A DNA stretch of 64,000 nucleotides from Bemisia tabaci (taxonomy: Eukaryota; Arthropoda; Insecta; Hemiptera; Aleyrodidae), in the NCBI RefSeq assembly GCF_918797505.1, contig NC_092800.1, positions 28,294,914-28,358,913 of the forward strand, read 5' to 3'. The notes beneath the pieces were generated by a model. It did not search any database. It saw only the letters and a list, made by a program, of their open reading frames with translations, and was not told the DNA's origin. Every line of letters starts with the position of its first letter. Position 1 is the first letter of the stretch. Shown here piece after piece: positions 23,552 through 35,900 of the stretch. Both the position numbers and the translations under genes were made by a program.

Positions 23552-23911
23552 TCAGCCGACAACGGCAGCCGCGATCTCGCTGAGCCGGAGGTTGCGGAGA
23601 CTGGGGCGGGGGCGGCTCCGGACGAGGGGGCTGGGGGGGAGGGCGGAGAGCGCCGGCGGGGGGATGAGACTAGAGGGCGGCACGAACTCGCGGGCCTTGG
23701 GCGGGAAGACGGGGCGCACGGTCGTGATGGAGATGAGGTCGTCGAAGGAGGCGGCGGAGTCGCCGAAGTTGCCCCTCGCCGAGGGCGGCGCCGACTCCCC
23801 GAGGAAGCTCGCGCACTGGGCCGAGCAGACGTCGTCGCGGAGGATGGCGCTCTTGCCGGCCTCGTGGAGCAGCTGCGAGCAGTCCGTCACGCGCAGGGAC
23901 GCGCATTGAGG
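23552..23911 (-). CDS. Peroxidase exon 19 (terminal exon, proline-rich tail, TGA stop)
   Basis: 119 codons plus TGA, acceptor TTTCCCTAG. The first part, [19 protein letters not shown] to VCSAQC, continues the cysteine-rich tail; related insect proteins have a similar CxSLRxxxC block here. After Cys1193 comes a roughly 85-residue tail rich in Pro, Ser, Ala and Arg, with no motif I recognise. Base composition is extremely GC-rich against an AT-rich background. The tail could be a lineage-specific extension; transcript data would settle where the frame really ends. Confidence 0.88.
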   Translation of the reverse strand, partial: PQCASLRVTDCSQLLHEAGKSAILRDDVCSAQCASFLGESAPPSARGNFGDSAASFDDLISITTVRPVFPPKAREFVPPSSLIPPPALSALPPSPLVRSRPRPSLRNLRLSEIAAAVVG

Positions 23912-26900
23912 CTAGGGAAAGAGAGAAGTATGTCTATTAGTTAAAGAAAGCAGACACAGATACTATATTTAGACAGCAAACTATTCAATCAGAGCATGTT
24001 TGTTAAACTATAAAATAAGAAGAAATAGTTTAACTATTCTTATACTATACATAAATGCAGATGGTAATCATGGACTTGACTATCATTGTTTGAATATTAC
24101 TATTATTTAGTCTATTAAACTTCCAAAAATGTTGAACTAACTCTACAAAAAAAATACCTTGAAATGAAAATAATAATTAATCAAATGGATTAACTTCATT
24201 AGGTAGATGAAATAAAAATCTATTCATTCAAGTTTTCCAAATTAAATAATCAAAATGAAAAGTGTGTGTCGAATCAATCAATTAGTCATCAATAGTTAGT
24301 CTTAATCATGAATTAGTGTCTGTTAGTTATGAGATGACATATGTCGTAGCCAAATAGTCAAATCAGCATTTTGTTAAATGCCTAGCAAATAGTTAAATGT
24401 TCTATTCTAGATGGAAATTCAGATTATTTTGCTGGCTGTAGACGAAATAGTTTTCTGATCATGTGGAAAAGAGTTCCATGTAAAAACTTAAATGAAATGT
24501 TACTTTCTTCTTTTGATTCATTTTTTCTAATTGTCTTCGGTAAAAATTTGGTCTTATTTCCATCCTTTACATTTTTTATATGAAATATACCTTACATTCA
24601 CTTTTTTTTAAAATGAAAATATTACTTCATTTTAAAAACATGTAAATTTTTAAAACGTGGCGCACATTTGTAAAACCTTTTCCAAGCGATGGCATCGATA
24701 TTAATTTCAATGAGCCGTAGTTGTGTTGAAAGGAACTACGAAAATGAATAAAAGAGGGGGAAAAACCAAGAAGCATGCATTTGGTTTTAACTAATTTGTA
24801 AGTCGATCTTTTAGAGTCAAATACGCCCAATAATGAGCGTTTGGTTGCGCACAAAATATAAAAGAAAAAATTGAAGTGCTTTGGTAGTCATTTTTGACAC
24901 GGAGCCACTTTAATATTTACAAAACTCACATTGTATTTTCCTTACATAAATACATGTATTTTTTTCATCAATTTAAATGAGAATAATCCATGTGGAGTGT
25001 GCGAACATTTCAAAATCATGCGTAGAAAAACGCTGACTCAGCGAGTTTAAATTCTGCCCATTCCTATTACAGAGCGGAACGGCGCGCGGCGTGCTGCCAG
25101 CGTGAGACGCGCACTGGCACCTACAAACCTAAGTGGATACTTCACGCATTGCGCAACGCTTGAAGTATCCCCTTAGGTTTGTAGGCGCTGGCCGCCCGCC
25201 CGCCGCGCCGCAGTGTGCCACGCGCCACGGCGCCTCCAGCACCTATTTCTCAACAGAGGTGTTGCACAGTATCATACGAAATTGAAGGCGCTCCATACAT
25301 AATTAAGAGTGAAACGGCCATCCTTTGAAAGTACGGAACTGTTTCCTTGCCATTTTTACAGTTGTAATCGCTTCTGGTGCTTTTATTTTTGGGCAATGTT
25401 CCAGAAATTTTGCGGAGTTAATCAATAGATTATATACCCATAGGTTTAAGTGGTTTTATCAATTCTGTGTTTTTAGTTCAAGCGATCGTTCTGATTGATG
25501 GTTAGCAACTAATCAATGATCTCACTCTAAAAAGCGAACTTCTGCGTATTTTGTTTCTCTCAACAAATTCCAAAAAAATATTAGGTTCTTTACTTTTTTT
25601 CCAAAAAAGAAAAAAAATTAAATGACAGATAAGACAAGATGGGGGAATTTTGAATTGTTATGTGCATTCCATACGCATTTTTCACTACGTGTTAATGTTC
25701 ATTCATAGACTTACCCCTTCATTCGTGCAAATACAGCTCGTGCAAGGTGATGGCAGCATTGACTGACCGACCGGCACTGTCCTTCCGGCAATGTTGCAGC
25801 CTTGAACATTTTCTCTCCACGCGTTCAAGTCGATGGACGGCATTGAGTGGCATGGTACTCGTGGGTTCCTGCATAAAATTAAATGAGCACACTTATTTGT
25901 TCCGATTACTGGATATTTAAATGCAAGCAAGTTTTCAAGGAAAATGACGCACAAACCTAAAGATTTCGATGGCCGTGGGGGAAAAAAGTATGTAGTGAGA
26001 GTTAGAAAAGCTTCCCCGAACAAGAGTAGAACGCAATTTGCATGTAAGTTAAACCTCGCCGCTAATTCATAACAAACAAGGCGATGTTTTATTCAATGAG
26101 AAGCTGATATGAACGCGCTCTAAATTTATTCATATCCTTGTTATTATTGAACGTCGGAACATGACATGTGAAAGAATCTTATGGTTGTACATATATACGT
26201 TGCTATAAAATCTGTGACCGTGTAGGTTCTACATATTGTGACGCAAGCAGCTGATGCACTGCAATGATGGGGCACATAATCGATCATTGTTTGGTATCGG
26301 AATTTTCGCTGAGGATTATTTTTCGGTAAAATTATCAATCCAAAAGAAAGCCTAATCAAAAACAAAACAAAAAAAAATTGGGCTTTTACGGCTAAAATTA
26401 AGTGGCGAGGCATTAAAGTGTGGTCTATTTAAAGACTTTAAAAAGATAAATTAATAAATTCAATGTGTGAATTTTCAAAACTTACAAGAAATCATTTGGC
26501 TGATCGAAGATAGCTCGCTGCATCTCGTGAGGGTAGTCCAAGTTATCGCAGAAAATTTTAGACAAGGTGGCTTTTCGAATCTCAGCAAGTTGCGATTCCG
26601 TAAACCTGACGACGTGGTTGTCATTCTCGTACCTGAAAAAAATCGTTCAGTAATAAATGAGCTGGAAAATTTTGATCAAATCTTACGTACTATTTAAAAA
26701 TAAGAAATTATCAATTTTATGCTTTTATGTCATGAAATTTGGTGAAAAAGAGGTCATCATCATCAAAGTAGCTTCATGCCCGCTAATCCGATTTTCAAAA
26801 ACGTAGAATCATTCCGCAACGGTATCCTGCGCATAATTGAATAATGAAAACGCCTTCATTGTTTTGAGTATGCAACACTGACATCCATCAAGCACGGATA

Positions 26901-29900
26901 GTTTTTCAAAATTCCACGTAAATTTTGAACGCTTCATCATCGTTTGTCATCAAACCACTAGTCCACGCTATCTAGACCTGCTTTTCTCAGGCGGGATTTG
27001 ATCAAATTGACCTCATCTATAAATAAGAATGAATGAGTCTTACCAAAATCTGTCACATTTTCGGGCCTGTCTGAACTGAAGTCCAATGATGCAGGCAAAG
27101 GTTGGGCCGACGAGACCTCCCTTGACAGGTCGTTCACTGATACCCCCGGGGAAGAGATCGATGTCGTCAACGCTGGCGTATATCCTCTTCCATCTTGCGA
27201 TAACTTCACCGGGGATCTCTCGGGCCAGATCATCCCAGCTGGAAGCCCTTTTCAGGTTACACAGGGCTCTGTACTCGTTGTACGAGGGGATGCCGTGATC
27301 ACGAGCTGAATATTAGTAAATGAAAAGAAAATAAGTGAAGTAAAAGTAAGTGAAAGTATTAGAAAGTATGGACGTATTCTGCCGTGCTGAGGGAAAACGC
27401 CGTATGGACCTTCAGGCGTTGCCTAATTTCCATTGATAAAACACGAATTTCCTTGTAAAATTATGAATATTTTTCTTCCAATTTTTCAGATAATTTTGTC
27501 CGCAATATCGCCAAAGTTCCTGAAAATTTCAAGCAAAAATATTCATAAATTTCCTCGAAAATAAACATTTTAGTGAAGGAAATTTGGCAACTCTCGAATA
27601 TTCATACGGCGTTTTTCCTTAGCACGCAGTATTGTTCGAGTGCAGTGAGTTTAAGTAGCAGTTATAACCATTGATTAACATATTAGAAGCGTGAAAATTA
27701 TTTGTGAGGATCTGTGAAAGAGGACTTGATCAATAATCCAGGAGAGCCGAATTCAGGGGAACATGTCAAAATTGGCAATTTTGCCTCGATATTAATTTTT
27801 TCACCACATATAGGGTGCTAGTTGTCTTTTTTCTGTGTGCATGTCAGAATCCTTACCCTAAATTCAATCTAAACATTTGACCTATAGCTTAAGAGGTTTT
27901 ATCTTGAAACTTTAAAACGTCATGTTTCCCTCGGTTTTTGAGTTAGAAAGGTCGAACTTGCTCCAAAATGTCCAGATTTCCGCTGTGGAATGATATCAGT
28001 TACTTAATTTTAAATTTTTGGAAGATAAGATCCTTTATCACCGGTAATCCAGGATTGCGTGAAAGGTCTAAGAAAATATATATGAGGATTACGCAAAAAA
28101 GGCACAAGGATTGCGCGAATAGAAACCTTAAGATCTGTTACAGGAATGCACGAATTTAAAATGAAGTTCATTTAAGGTAGAAGTTTGGCAAAACAGGAAA
28201 CAGTTGGAAAATAAACGCATTTTGATGTTAACGCTAGTTTAGGATAGTTTGTTGACAAGTCATCGATGTCTTACCTTCTGATGATAAATGAAGTGAGAGG
28301 ATTGAATAATGGTAGGGGGTCAAAGAACTTTCCTAACTTTTCTCGGAAAAAATATTTAATCGGGAGAAACGAGGCAACGTTGAAATGCTCACACGGCGTC
28401 GAAACACAACATGGGTCTTTTAAGCTCTATTATTCGATTCCGCGATTATTTTAACACGAGTTCGAATACTCGCGCCGAACGCAGTGAAGCCGGCGTGTAT
28501 TAGCGCCTGCAAGACCGTAGGAATACCTCATGCATTGCGCCAAACAGTGCGGTCGGCACGGCGCGCGGCGCACGGCTCATGTCAGCGCCTACAAGACTGC
28601 ATGAATACTTCTCGCATTACGCCAAACGCAGTGCAGTCAGTTAGATGGCGTGAAACGCATATTAGCACCTACAAGACCGTCAGGAATGCTATAGGACTGC
28701 GTGCCATCATTATAGATTTTCTGCTCCAGTTTTTACCATGATTAAAGGGAAAATACGTATCCTCATGGTAACAATTCAGAAACTCCGAAAAATTATTTTT
28801 TTTATTAGTTTTATTATTTTTATTTTTTTTTTTTTGTCACATTAAAAGAAAATGAAACGAACAAAAATATCGCGTCGTAATTTTCGATACTTTTATTTGA
28901 GATCATTTAGGTAAATTCGCGGAAACTTTTCAGAAAAACTGTGTGTAGCTTTAAAACATGTATTAAAATAGGAGCTTTATTTGAATTTCGATAACACTGA
29001 AAATTAGGCATAAATCATGAGTTACGCGAATTCTCGTTTATTACACATAATTGGCAACACTGAGGTCGCACGGCGTTTTCTTGCACGATAAGTCCATTAC
29101 TGAGAGTCAAGACAACCCCTCATGGAGTCACAACGTAATGATTACACAAATGCAGTTTTTCGTGATCTTTGATCGCTAATTCTCAAATTCCTTTCTCGTT
29201 CCTTTCTATCATTATGTTGGTTCCTTGTCGACCGTTTTTCCGGTCTAGTCTACATTATAATCGATTGCAATCGTGAAACGTAATCTTTATTCCCGTGTGT
29301 ACACGTGATGCTTTGCTGAACAATCAGAAATGGTCACATGTCTGGATCTCAGTATAAGGGTTTCTTAGCACGGTAGTTTAGAAAAGCAGATCGTTTCTCC
29401 AGTGGGCTCTCTTACCTCTCTGAACGTTGAGCGCAGGCAGGTCCATCCCCGAGAAAGGATGACGGCGATCCTCGAAGAGGTGGTTGGTGATCTCGCCGGT
29501 GATGAACTGGTCGAGGTTCTCCATGGGGGTGGCCGAGAGCCCCCTGACGATCTCGTCGACCATGCCCGGTTTGTAGACGATGTCCGGCTTGAAGAAGAAG
29601 TCGCGGAGGAGGATGGCCGGCTCCATGGGCTGGAACCCGCTGGACATGCGCGGGATGTGCGGTCGCAGGAGACTGTGCCCGATTCGGTAGGCCGCCGCCG
29701 CGAACTCAGTAACGATCGTCGGGTTGCACTGACCTGTGTAACCTGCAAGACAAGCGAAGGCCCCTTCACAACATGCACTAACCACATTCACAAGCGAGAC
29801 CAATTCACAAAAACACTAAGAAATGGTCCGAACTGAATGTAACAAGGTGGTGAAATGGTGCTGGGTCCACACACTGGAAAAAAACACACATTGGATCTAT

Positions 29901-32900
29901 AGTCCAGACGCTTAAAAACATCGACAAGAAAAATACTCTTCATTCAATCAGAGTTTGCTTAAATCAAGAACTAAGCCTTTAAAGTTAAGCGGATTCGTTC
30001 TTAATTCAAGCTAAAATCTGATTGAATCAAGAGTATTTTTTCTTGTCGATGTTTTCAAGAGTCTGGACTCTAGATCCAATGTGTTTTTTTAACCGCACCA
30101 TTTCGTAGGGGAAAAAACCAAAAATTTCAATTACAGTCAAAAATGTATGATTAGATTCAAAATTGTTTGACCTCTAATGAGTACCGGTACAAGACTGAGG
30201 GGGAGAGAGTATTCATCTCAGGCAGCTTGCGTTGGAATATTAATTGAGGTCACGCCGAGAGATCCATAACGTTTTGGGTCTTTTTAGACCTCATCAGTAG
30301 ATCACACTCGTCAGTCAATAACCCAACCTAGCATCCCACAAATTCCAAGCGTCATCGAAACGCCGTCATTAGGCTTCAAAAATGTTTTAACATTAATTGA
30401 AATTTTTGAAACTTTTTGGCTTTGTTTTCACCGCGAAATGGTGTGAACTCAGCACCATGTCATCACCCTGTTACACGTTCAGACGTATAGAGGTATGTCA
30501 GACTAGAGTACCTACACAGGGACAGTACGGACATGTTGGTAATTTTGGGGTTAGACGATGGAGGTTGTAGGGTACAAAAAGGCAGCCAACTTATGGATTA
30601 AATTTATCCAGAATGATATATTATGAGAATGTTTACGGCCCGCCGTTTGTAAAGCACGTATTGGATTTAATATTTACGTTAATTCACTCATTTTTGCGGT
30701 AGAGCTCTCTTTACGAGCATTGTTGGCCATCTTATTTTGACATTGGAATCTGAGGATTGGCAGTGACATTTTCTGTGTTTGAAGGTTGGCTCCCCTTTTG
30801 GGCCCTAAGAGCTCCATATGTCGGCATGTTTGTGCTCTTTCTACACTTGTATTCATATCAGACACAGAGACAAGAGACCCTCCACTGGCCTCTTGGTGAC
30901 TGGTGGAAGCTTTTACTTGTTAACCATCCACCTAGCATGGTAGCTGGACAGTTGAATGTTGAGGTCCCGAAAGTAAAAGCTTCCACCATTGCCAAGATAC
31001 CAGTGGAGGGTCTCTTCTCTCTTGTCTCTCGTTAGACATTATGCAAATGTCGCCGGCAAATATCAACATTAGGCATTTTGTCAAATACCTTCACAAATAG
31101 TCCGATGTTCTTAATTATTTTCCTAATCTTAGACAAAATAATTCCTTGCTCCTGTAAGAAAGAATTCTCTGAAATGTGAATCACATACAAGCATTTTCAC
31201 CATCTTCAGTTCCTGAACGAACATGCATCTTGAAATTTTAGGTATGTCATAAAATACAGACTTTTTAAAATTGTAACACTTAAATATATGAGAGAGGCAT
31301 TTAAAGAGGAAGAAACGAGAATAATTCGAAGATTTGATGGTTATTTTCCCCAAAACTTTGAAAACTCGAGAGCATAACATTACTATTGAGAAAAAGAGAG
31401 CATTATGAGCAGCATTTGCAGGAGTCGGACCAGATTATATTTAAATGAGAAACTTTTCGGATAGTATACAAATGATGACAAAAAGCGCTGACTCCATGTG
31501 CAATCTTCAGTAAAAGAGGATCACAGGGGAAGGTTTCAAAATCAGATGAGTGCTGTTTTTTTAAAATGACCATAATTTACATAAGTTATAAGTTCAGTTC
31601 ATAGGGAACTTTGAAGGACTTTCCTTGTTAGGAATATAATAAGGACAATTGGGCATGTTCAATAGGGGAGGGGAGGGGGCTATTGAAACCTCAGGTGCCG
31701 TGAGAAAATCTGTCAAATATCTATCCAAATTGTACAGAGAAAGTTTGGGAGTTGTCATCTATTGACGCATCTCTAGGCACCCATTTTTGCAGAGTAAACG
31801 GTTTTCCCCTCTTTCAAGTCTTTTTATACATAGATATTAAAAAGTTTACTATAACTCTTAATATAAATAAATTTGAATAAATTAATAAAAAATTAAAAAG
31901 TGCCTCTGAAGTAATTACAGTTAAAGTAACATTAAAATAAATCTAAGAATTACGGATAAGGTCACTATGTAGTGTTTTCAAGTTATTCAGAATAAGTTAT
32001 TTACGGACTACTTTTTGTTTCATTTGAGCCAGCATACAATAATTAAACTTCAATGAGCTTCATTGAGAATTTATGAGTTTTTTTACACTAAAACTTATGT
32101 AAACAGGAGGGTCATTGACAGTGTGCTCCAATGATTAATTCAGTGAATGGTGAATGATTTTACAATAGTTGGCGTGTTTGACATTGAAAACCTCTAATTT
32201 CATGGCAAAAGTAAAATTACACCATATACTTTCAAAGCTATAATATTTGATGGAATTAGGTATCGTGACAACACTGAGCACTACGAAAGAGAATTTTAAA
32301 AACAATAATCATTGTGCATTTACAAAATTCATTAGAAGTAAGCTCATTTTAATTTTATTATAAAAGTCTAAAAATACCACTCTATACTAATAATATAACA
32401 ACGAGGAATAAACACTAAAAATGTGACCCAAACTGTACGTAACAAGGTAGAAAAATAGTGCTGAGTTCACACTATTTGGCGGAGGAAAACCCGATAAAAT
32501 CCAAAAATTACAATTAGAGTAAACAATTTTAACTCTAATTAGTATCAATACAGAACTAAGGAGGAAGAGTGTTCAGCTTAGATAGATGCATACTACTATA
32601 AAATGCTTATCTATAATGAGATATTTTCATAATTTCTTTCACAAAATATATTCCTCATTATAATAATTATTAAATCTCGTCACTTCAAAGGAACAAAATA
32701 TGAAATATTAGAATACAAAAAAATCATATTATAATTATATTGGATTTCTCATTCATTTCTAGGAGTTATTTGAAAATCCAGCCCTGTTTCTGCAATTTCT
32801 TTATGGTTCTCTGTTAAACCAAACAAGTGAAAATTCATATTTTTGACTCATAATTTCTTAACGCATTTTCCAGCTGAAAATGTAATTTTTTTAAGAAAAA

Positions 32901-35900
32901 CTACGCGTATTATAATACAGCTTAGATTTAATTGACTTTATGAAGTCAGATGGTTGGATGATCTTTGTGGTCATGCTTTATGTTTTGCTAATCCCACTAA
33001 TCTTATTATATGAATTTATTTTTATTTTCCAAAATTTTTAATCATAATATTTGAATCAACAGTTTTTGGCAGGCTTATGGCTTTAAATAATTAGCTACCA
33101 GGGGACATTCAGCTCTCAGATTTTCTAGATTCCAAGTCTTAATAGGCAAAATCAGGTGATTATTTTGAAGGTCGGACTGCTTGAGATTCCAGGGTTCCTC
33201 TAGTGGATTGAGAGAAGTTCGACAAAAGAGTTCCGATGCATTCCTGAGTCCTCTGATGGGTCCAACGATGAAATCCTCGACGACAGAACAGTCAATCAAC
33301 AGCTCTTTTCGAATGTGACACCGCGTCAAATAAACAGTGCCACAACCCAAAAAGATTTACTGACGACCTTTCCGTATTAATCGGAAACGAGTGGCAGGCG
33401 ACACCCCCAGCATCGACGAGGCCGATGTGATCTGTGATAGGTGAACAACCTAGCCTTTAATATTCTTGAGTTCGATGATTTGCTGTATCCCTTGGACTCT
33501 AGAGACAGCGAGTTGTATCCAAAGATCGGCTTGCATCCTTGGCCTGTTGTCTGACATCCGACCAGTTGTATTCAATCTTCTTGAGACTCAGAAAAGCTTC
33601 TTTAGGTAGCAATTTGTGTTTCAAGAGTAGAAGATTAAAATTTCTTACATGTAAGACCCTAACAAAGACTTCTTGAGTTATATTAGAATTTTCAGTTGTA
33701 GCCTAATGTTGGAACAACCCTAAAATATTTTATCATTTGAGATTGAAGATTTTGAAAATGATAAGGAACACTGAAGTATAACACCTAATAAATGAGTAAA
33801 ATTATACGTGCTGAGGTTGAAAAAATGGTCTTAAAGGCCTAAATTGCAAAATGGGTGGTCTTAAAGTAATAGGGGTAGAATACTGTTACAAATAAGTTTG
33901 CTAACAATAAATTTGTTGACTATCATCTTATTTATATTTATTGAACACCTTCGTTCAATGATCTTCAGAAAACACCTACAAGGGAACAAAACTTGGAATC
34001 TTTTGGCACATTACAACATGAAATACGGTGATCGGGTCGGACTTTATTTTGCAACTAGGAACTACAATTTTTGTCCCATTTGTAAAAGCACTTATCCGCA
34101 TAAGGAAATTAATGGTAAAAGCGCTCTTTTTAACGTGAGCTGAAAATTGTAGCTCCTAATTGCAAAATTTAGTCCATTTAAGAGTGTGGATGGACGGACT
34201 GGAGACTGAACAACTAACCTTTGAAGTATCCCTGGGACCCGAGTTTGAGGCCGTAGAGATTGACGGCGTTCCATCCGAGGATTCGGGGGAGGAACTCGTT
34301 GTATAGGATGTGCTGGTACTCGGCGATGTGGATTTTTCGGGCCTCTTGGTAGAGCTTCTCGTCGTCCCAGTGAGGGTTGATCCGGTGCAGAGCGTCCGCG
34401 ATCCGGTTGTGCTCTCGCATGAATACCGTGTGAATAACCGTCAGACCGGGTTGTTCACTCGCTCGTCCGTCACCTGAAAAAAACCGTCATTTTAAGCTCG
34501 AAACCGGAAAAAGTGTAGAAATGAAAAAAGGATAAAAAAAGGTATTTAATAAAACTGTATGTCTGAGATAAACAACAAATAAAACAATTGAATAAACACA
34601 CAAACTTGAATAAACAAATCCCTTTACAGCCATCCTGGGCCTTTGTAGAAATTAAAAAGGGACAGAGGGAAACAAAAGTATATTCAGACAAAGTGTACAG
34701 AAAAAAACAATCACCATGACAACAAATTTTTTGATTATTCTCAACAGTAAGTTGAGGGGCATGACGCTCAAGAAAAATAAAAGAAAAGGAGTAAAGGAAG
34801 GCAGACTGTAAGCAGTGGCGATTTTGCAAGTCGGCAATACTTTTTTATTCCATTTGTGATCAATTATTGATTTCTTTTGGTAAAATTGAAAAACGGGATT
34901 GAAAATTCAGCAAACGGAACTATGTGCCAACTGATAGCAGGACTCATGAGCCGTGGGTATGGCAAAAGAGCGTTGTGGTTGTGGATAGGGCTTATGAGTT
35001 AAAGTGGAGGAAGAGCGACTTATAATTCCCATGCATTTTCACCACCCGAGAACTATCGAGCACACCCAATCTTTCCCACCCGCGCATGGTTCTATTTGGT
35101 AGAAATACGTCCCGTTAAGCTTATGATTCCGGTTGAATCAGTCTCCAGTACATATTTGTAAACGAATATTATAAAAGTAATTGATTGTGATACGTTGGTA
35201 TATTGACAGTACTAACCAGCAATGAAACAGTATCCAGAAGCAGCTTTACATTCGGGATGCGAGGGCGAATTGGGGAGAAGATCCTTTCCACCGTTGATCG
35301 GGACTGTGACGTTGAGCCTGCCGTTGTAGCCGCGAAGGACGCGGGCCTCGCACGTGGTCGTGCCGTAGACCTGCGAGGCGTCCAGGTAGGCGGAGTTCTG
35401 GTTGATCTGCTCGCGGGCGCCCAATCGCTGTTGTCCCGAGAGGGATCGCATGAACGGGAGACACATCTTCTGACCGGTCGCAGGGTTGACCGGTGGATAG
35501 AACGGGTCGCCGTTCGGGATGTGGATCGGCATGCACTCGGGGTGGACGGTCAGAGGGCTGTCGCAGGGACGGCAGTCGGGGATCGATGAGAAGAAACCTG
35601 GAATCAGAGGGCGCAGGATTGTTATGGGAGCTGGGTTTGGTTGATTCAAAAGTGTTGTAGACATTATAAACTAGCGAAATGCCCGTGACTGGAGTCACGG
35701 GTCTAGAGGCCGCTGGAATATCTATAACCCCGAAAAAATGGTGGTAGGGGAGCAAGACATGCCATAAAAAATGAAGTGATGAGTGGGGAGAGGGTGATGG
35801 AGCTGGAAAAAAATGAGCTGGGGGGGGGGGGGGAGGTGGAATAAATGCTGGCAAAAAAATTAAAACTAACCTACCAATGATTTATTAACAAAAGAAAAAA

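Larger units (their letters stand above)
27306..29415 (-). other. Peroxidase intron 15
   Basis: 2110 bases, GT-AG. Holds a family A copy, the three-unit array at 28500-28705 and a family H copy. Confidence 0.7.
29743..34218 (-). other. Peroxidase intron 14
   Basis: 4476 bases, GT-AG. Contains the nested element at 29828-30486, a palindrome at 30866-31029, a related fragment at 32407-32590, a coding-like degenerate stretch at 33060-33610 and a family I copy. Confidence 0.7.

Noticed and set aside
23492..23944. 150-codon plus-strand open frame
   Set aside because: It is antisense to peroxidase exon 19. The extreme GC content removes stop codons on both strands; only the minus frame gives conserved cysteines.
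28500..28705. CRISPR-like array
   Set aside because: Three diverged units of about 80 bases without unique spacers, in an animal nuclear gene; they are derived from the family G repeat.
29402..29836. 144-codon plus-strand open frame
   Set aside because: Antisense to exon 15 with its proximal-His motif; no motif of its own.
34470..34837. Hydrophobic minus-strand frame of 119 codons, possible membrane protein
   Set aside because: Lies in intron 13 in A/T-rich DNA; Phe/Leu/Ser-rich content is what poly-A/T sequence yields, and it has no motif.
35203..35854. Open frames on both strands overlapping exon 13 (128 codons plus, 202 codons minus)
   Set aside because: Shadows of exon 13 caused by GC bias; the true frame has YLDASQVYG and is flanked by good splice sites.
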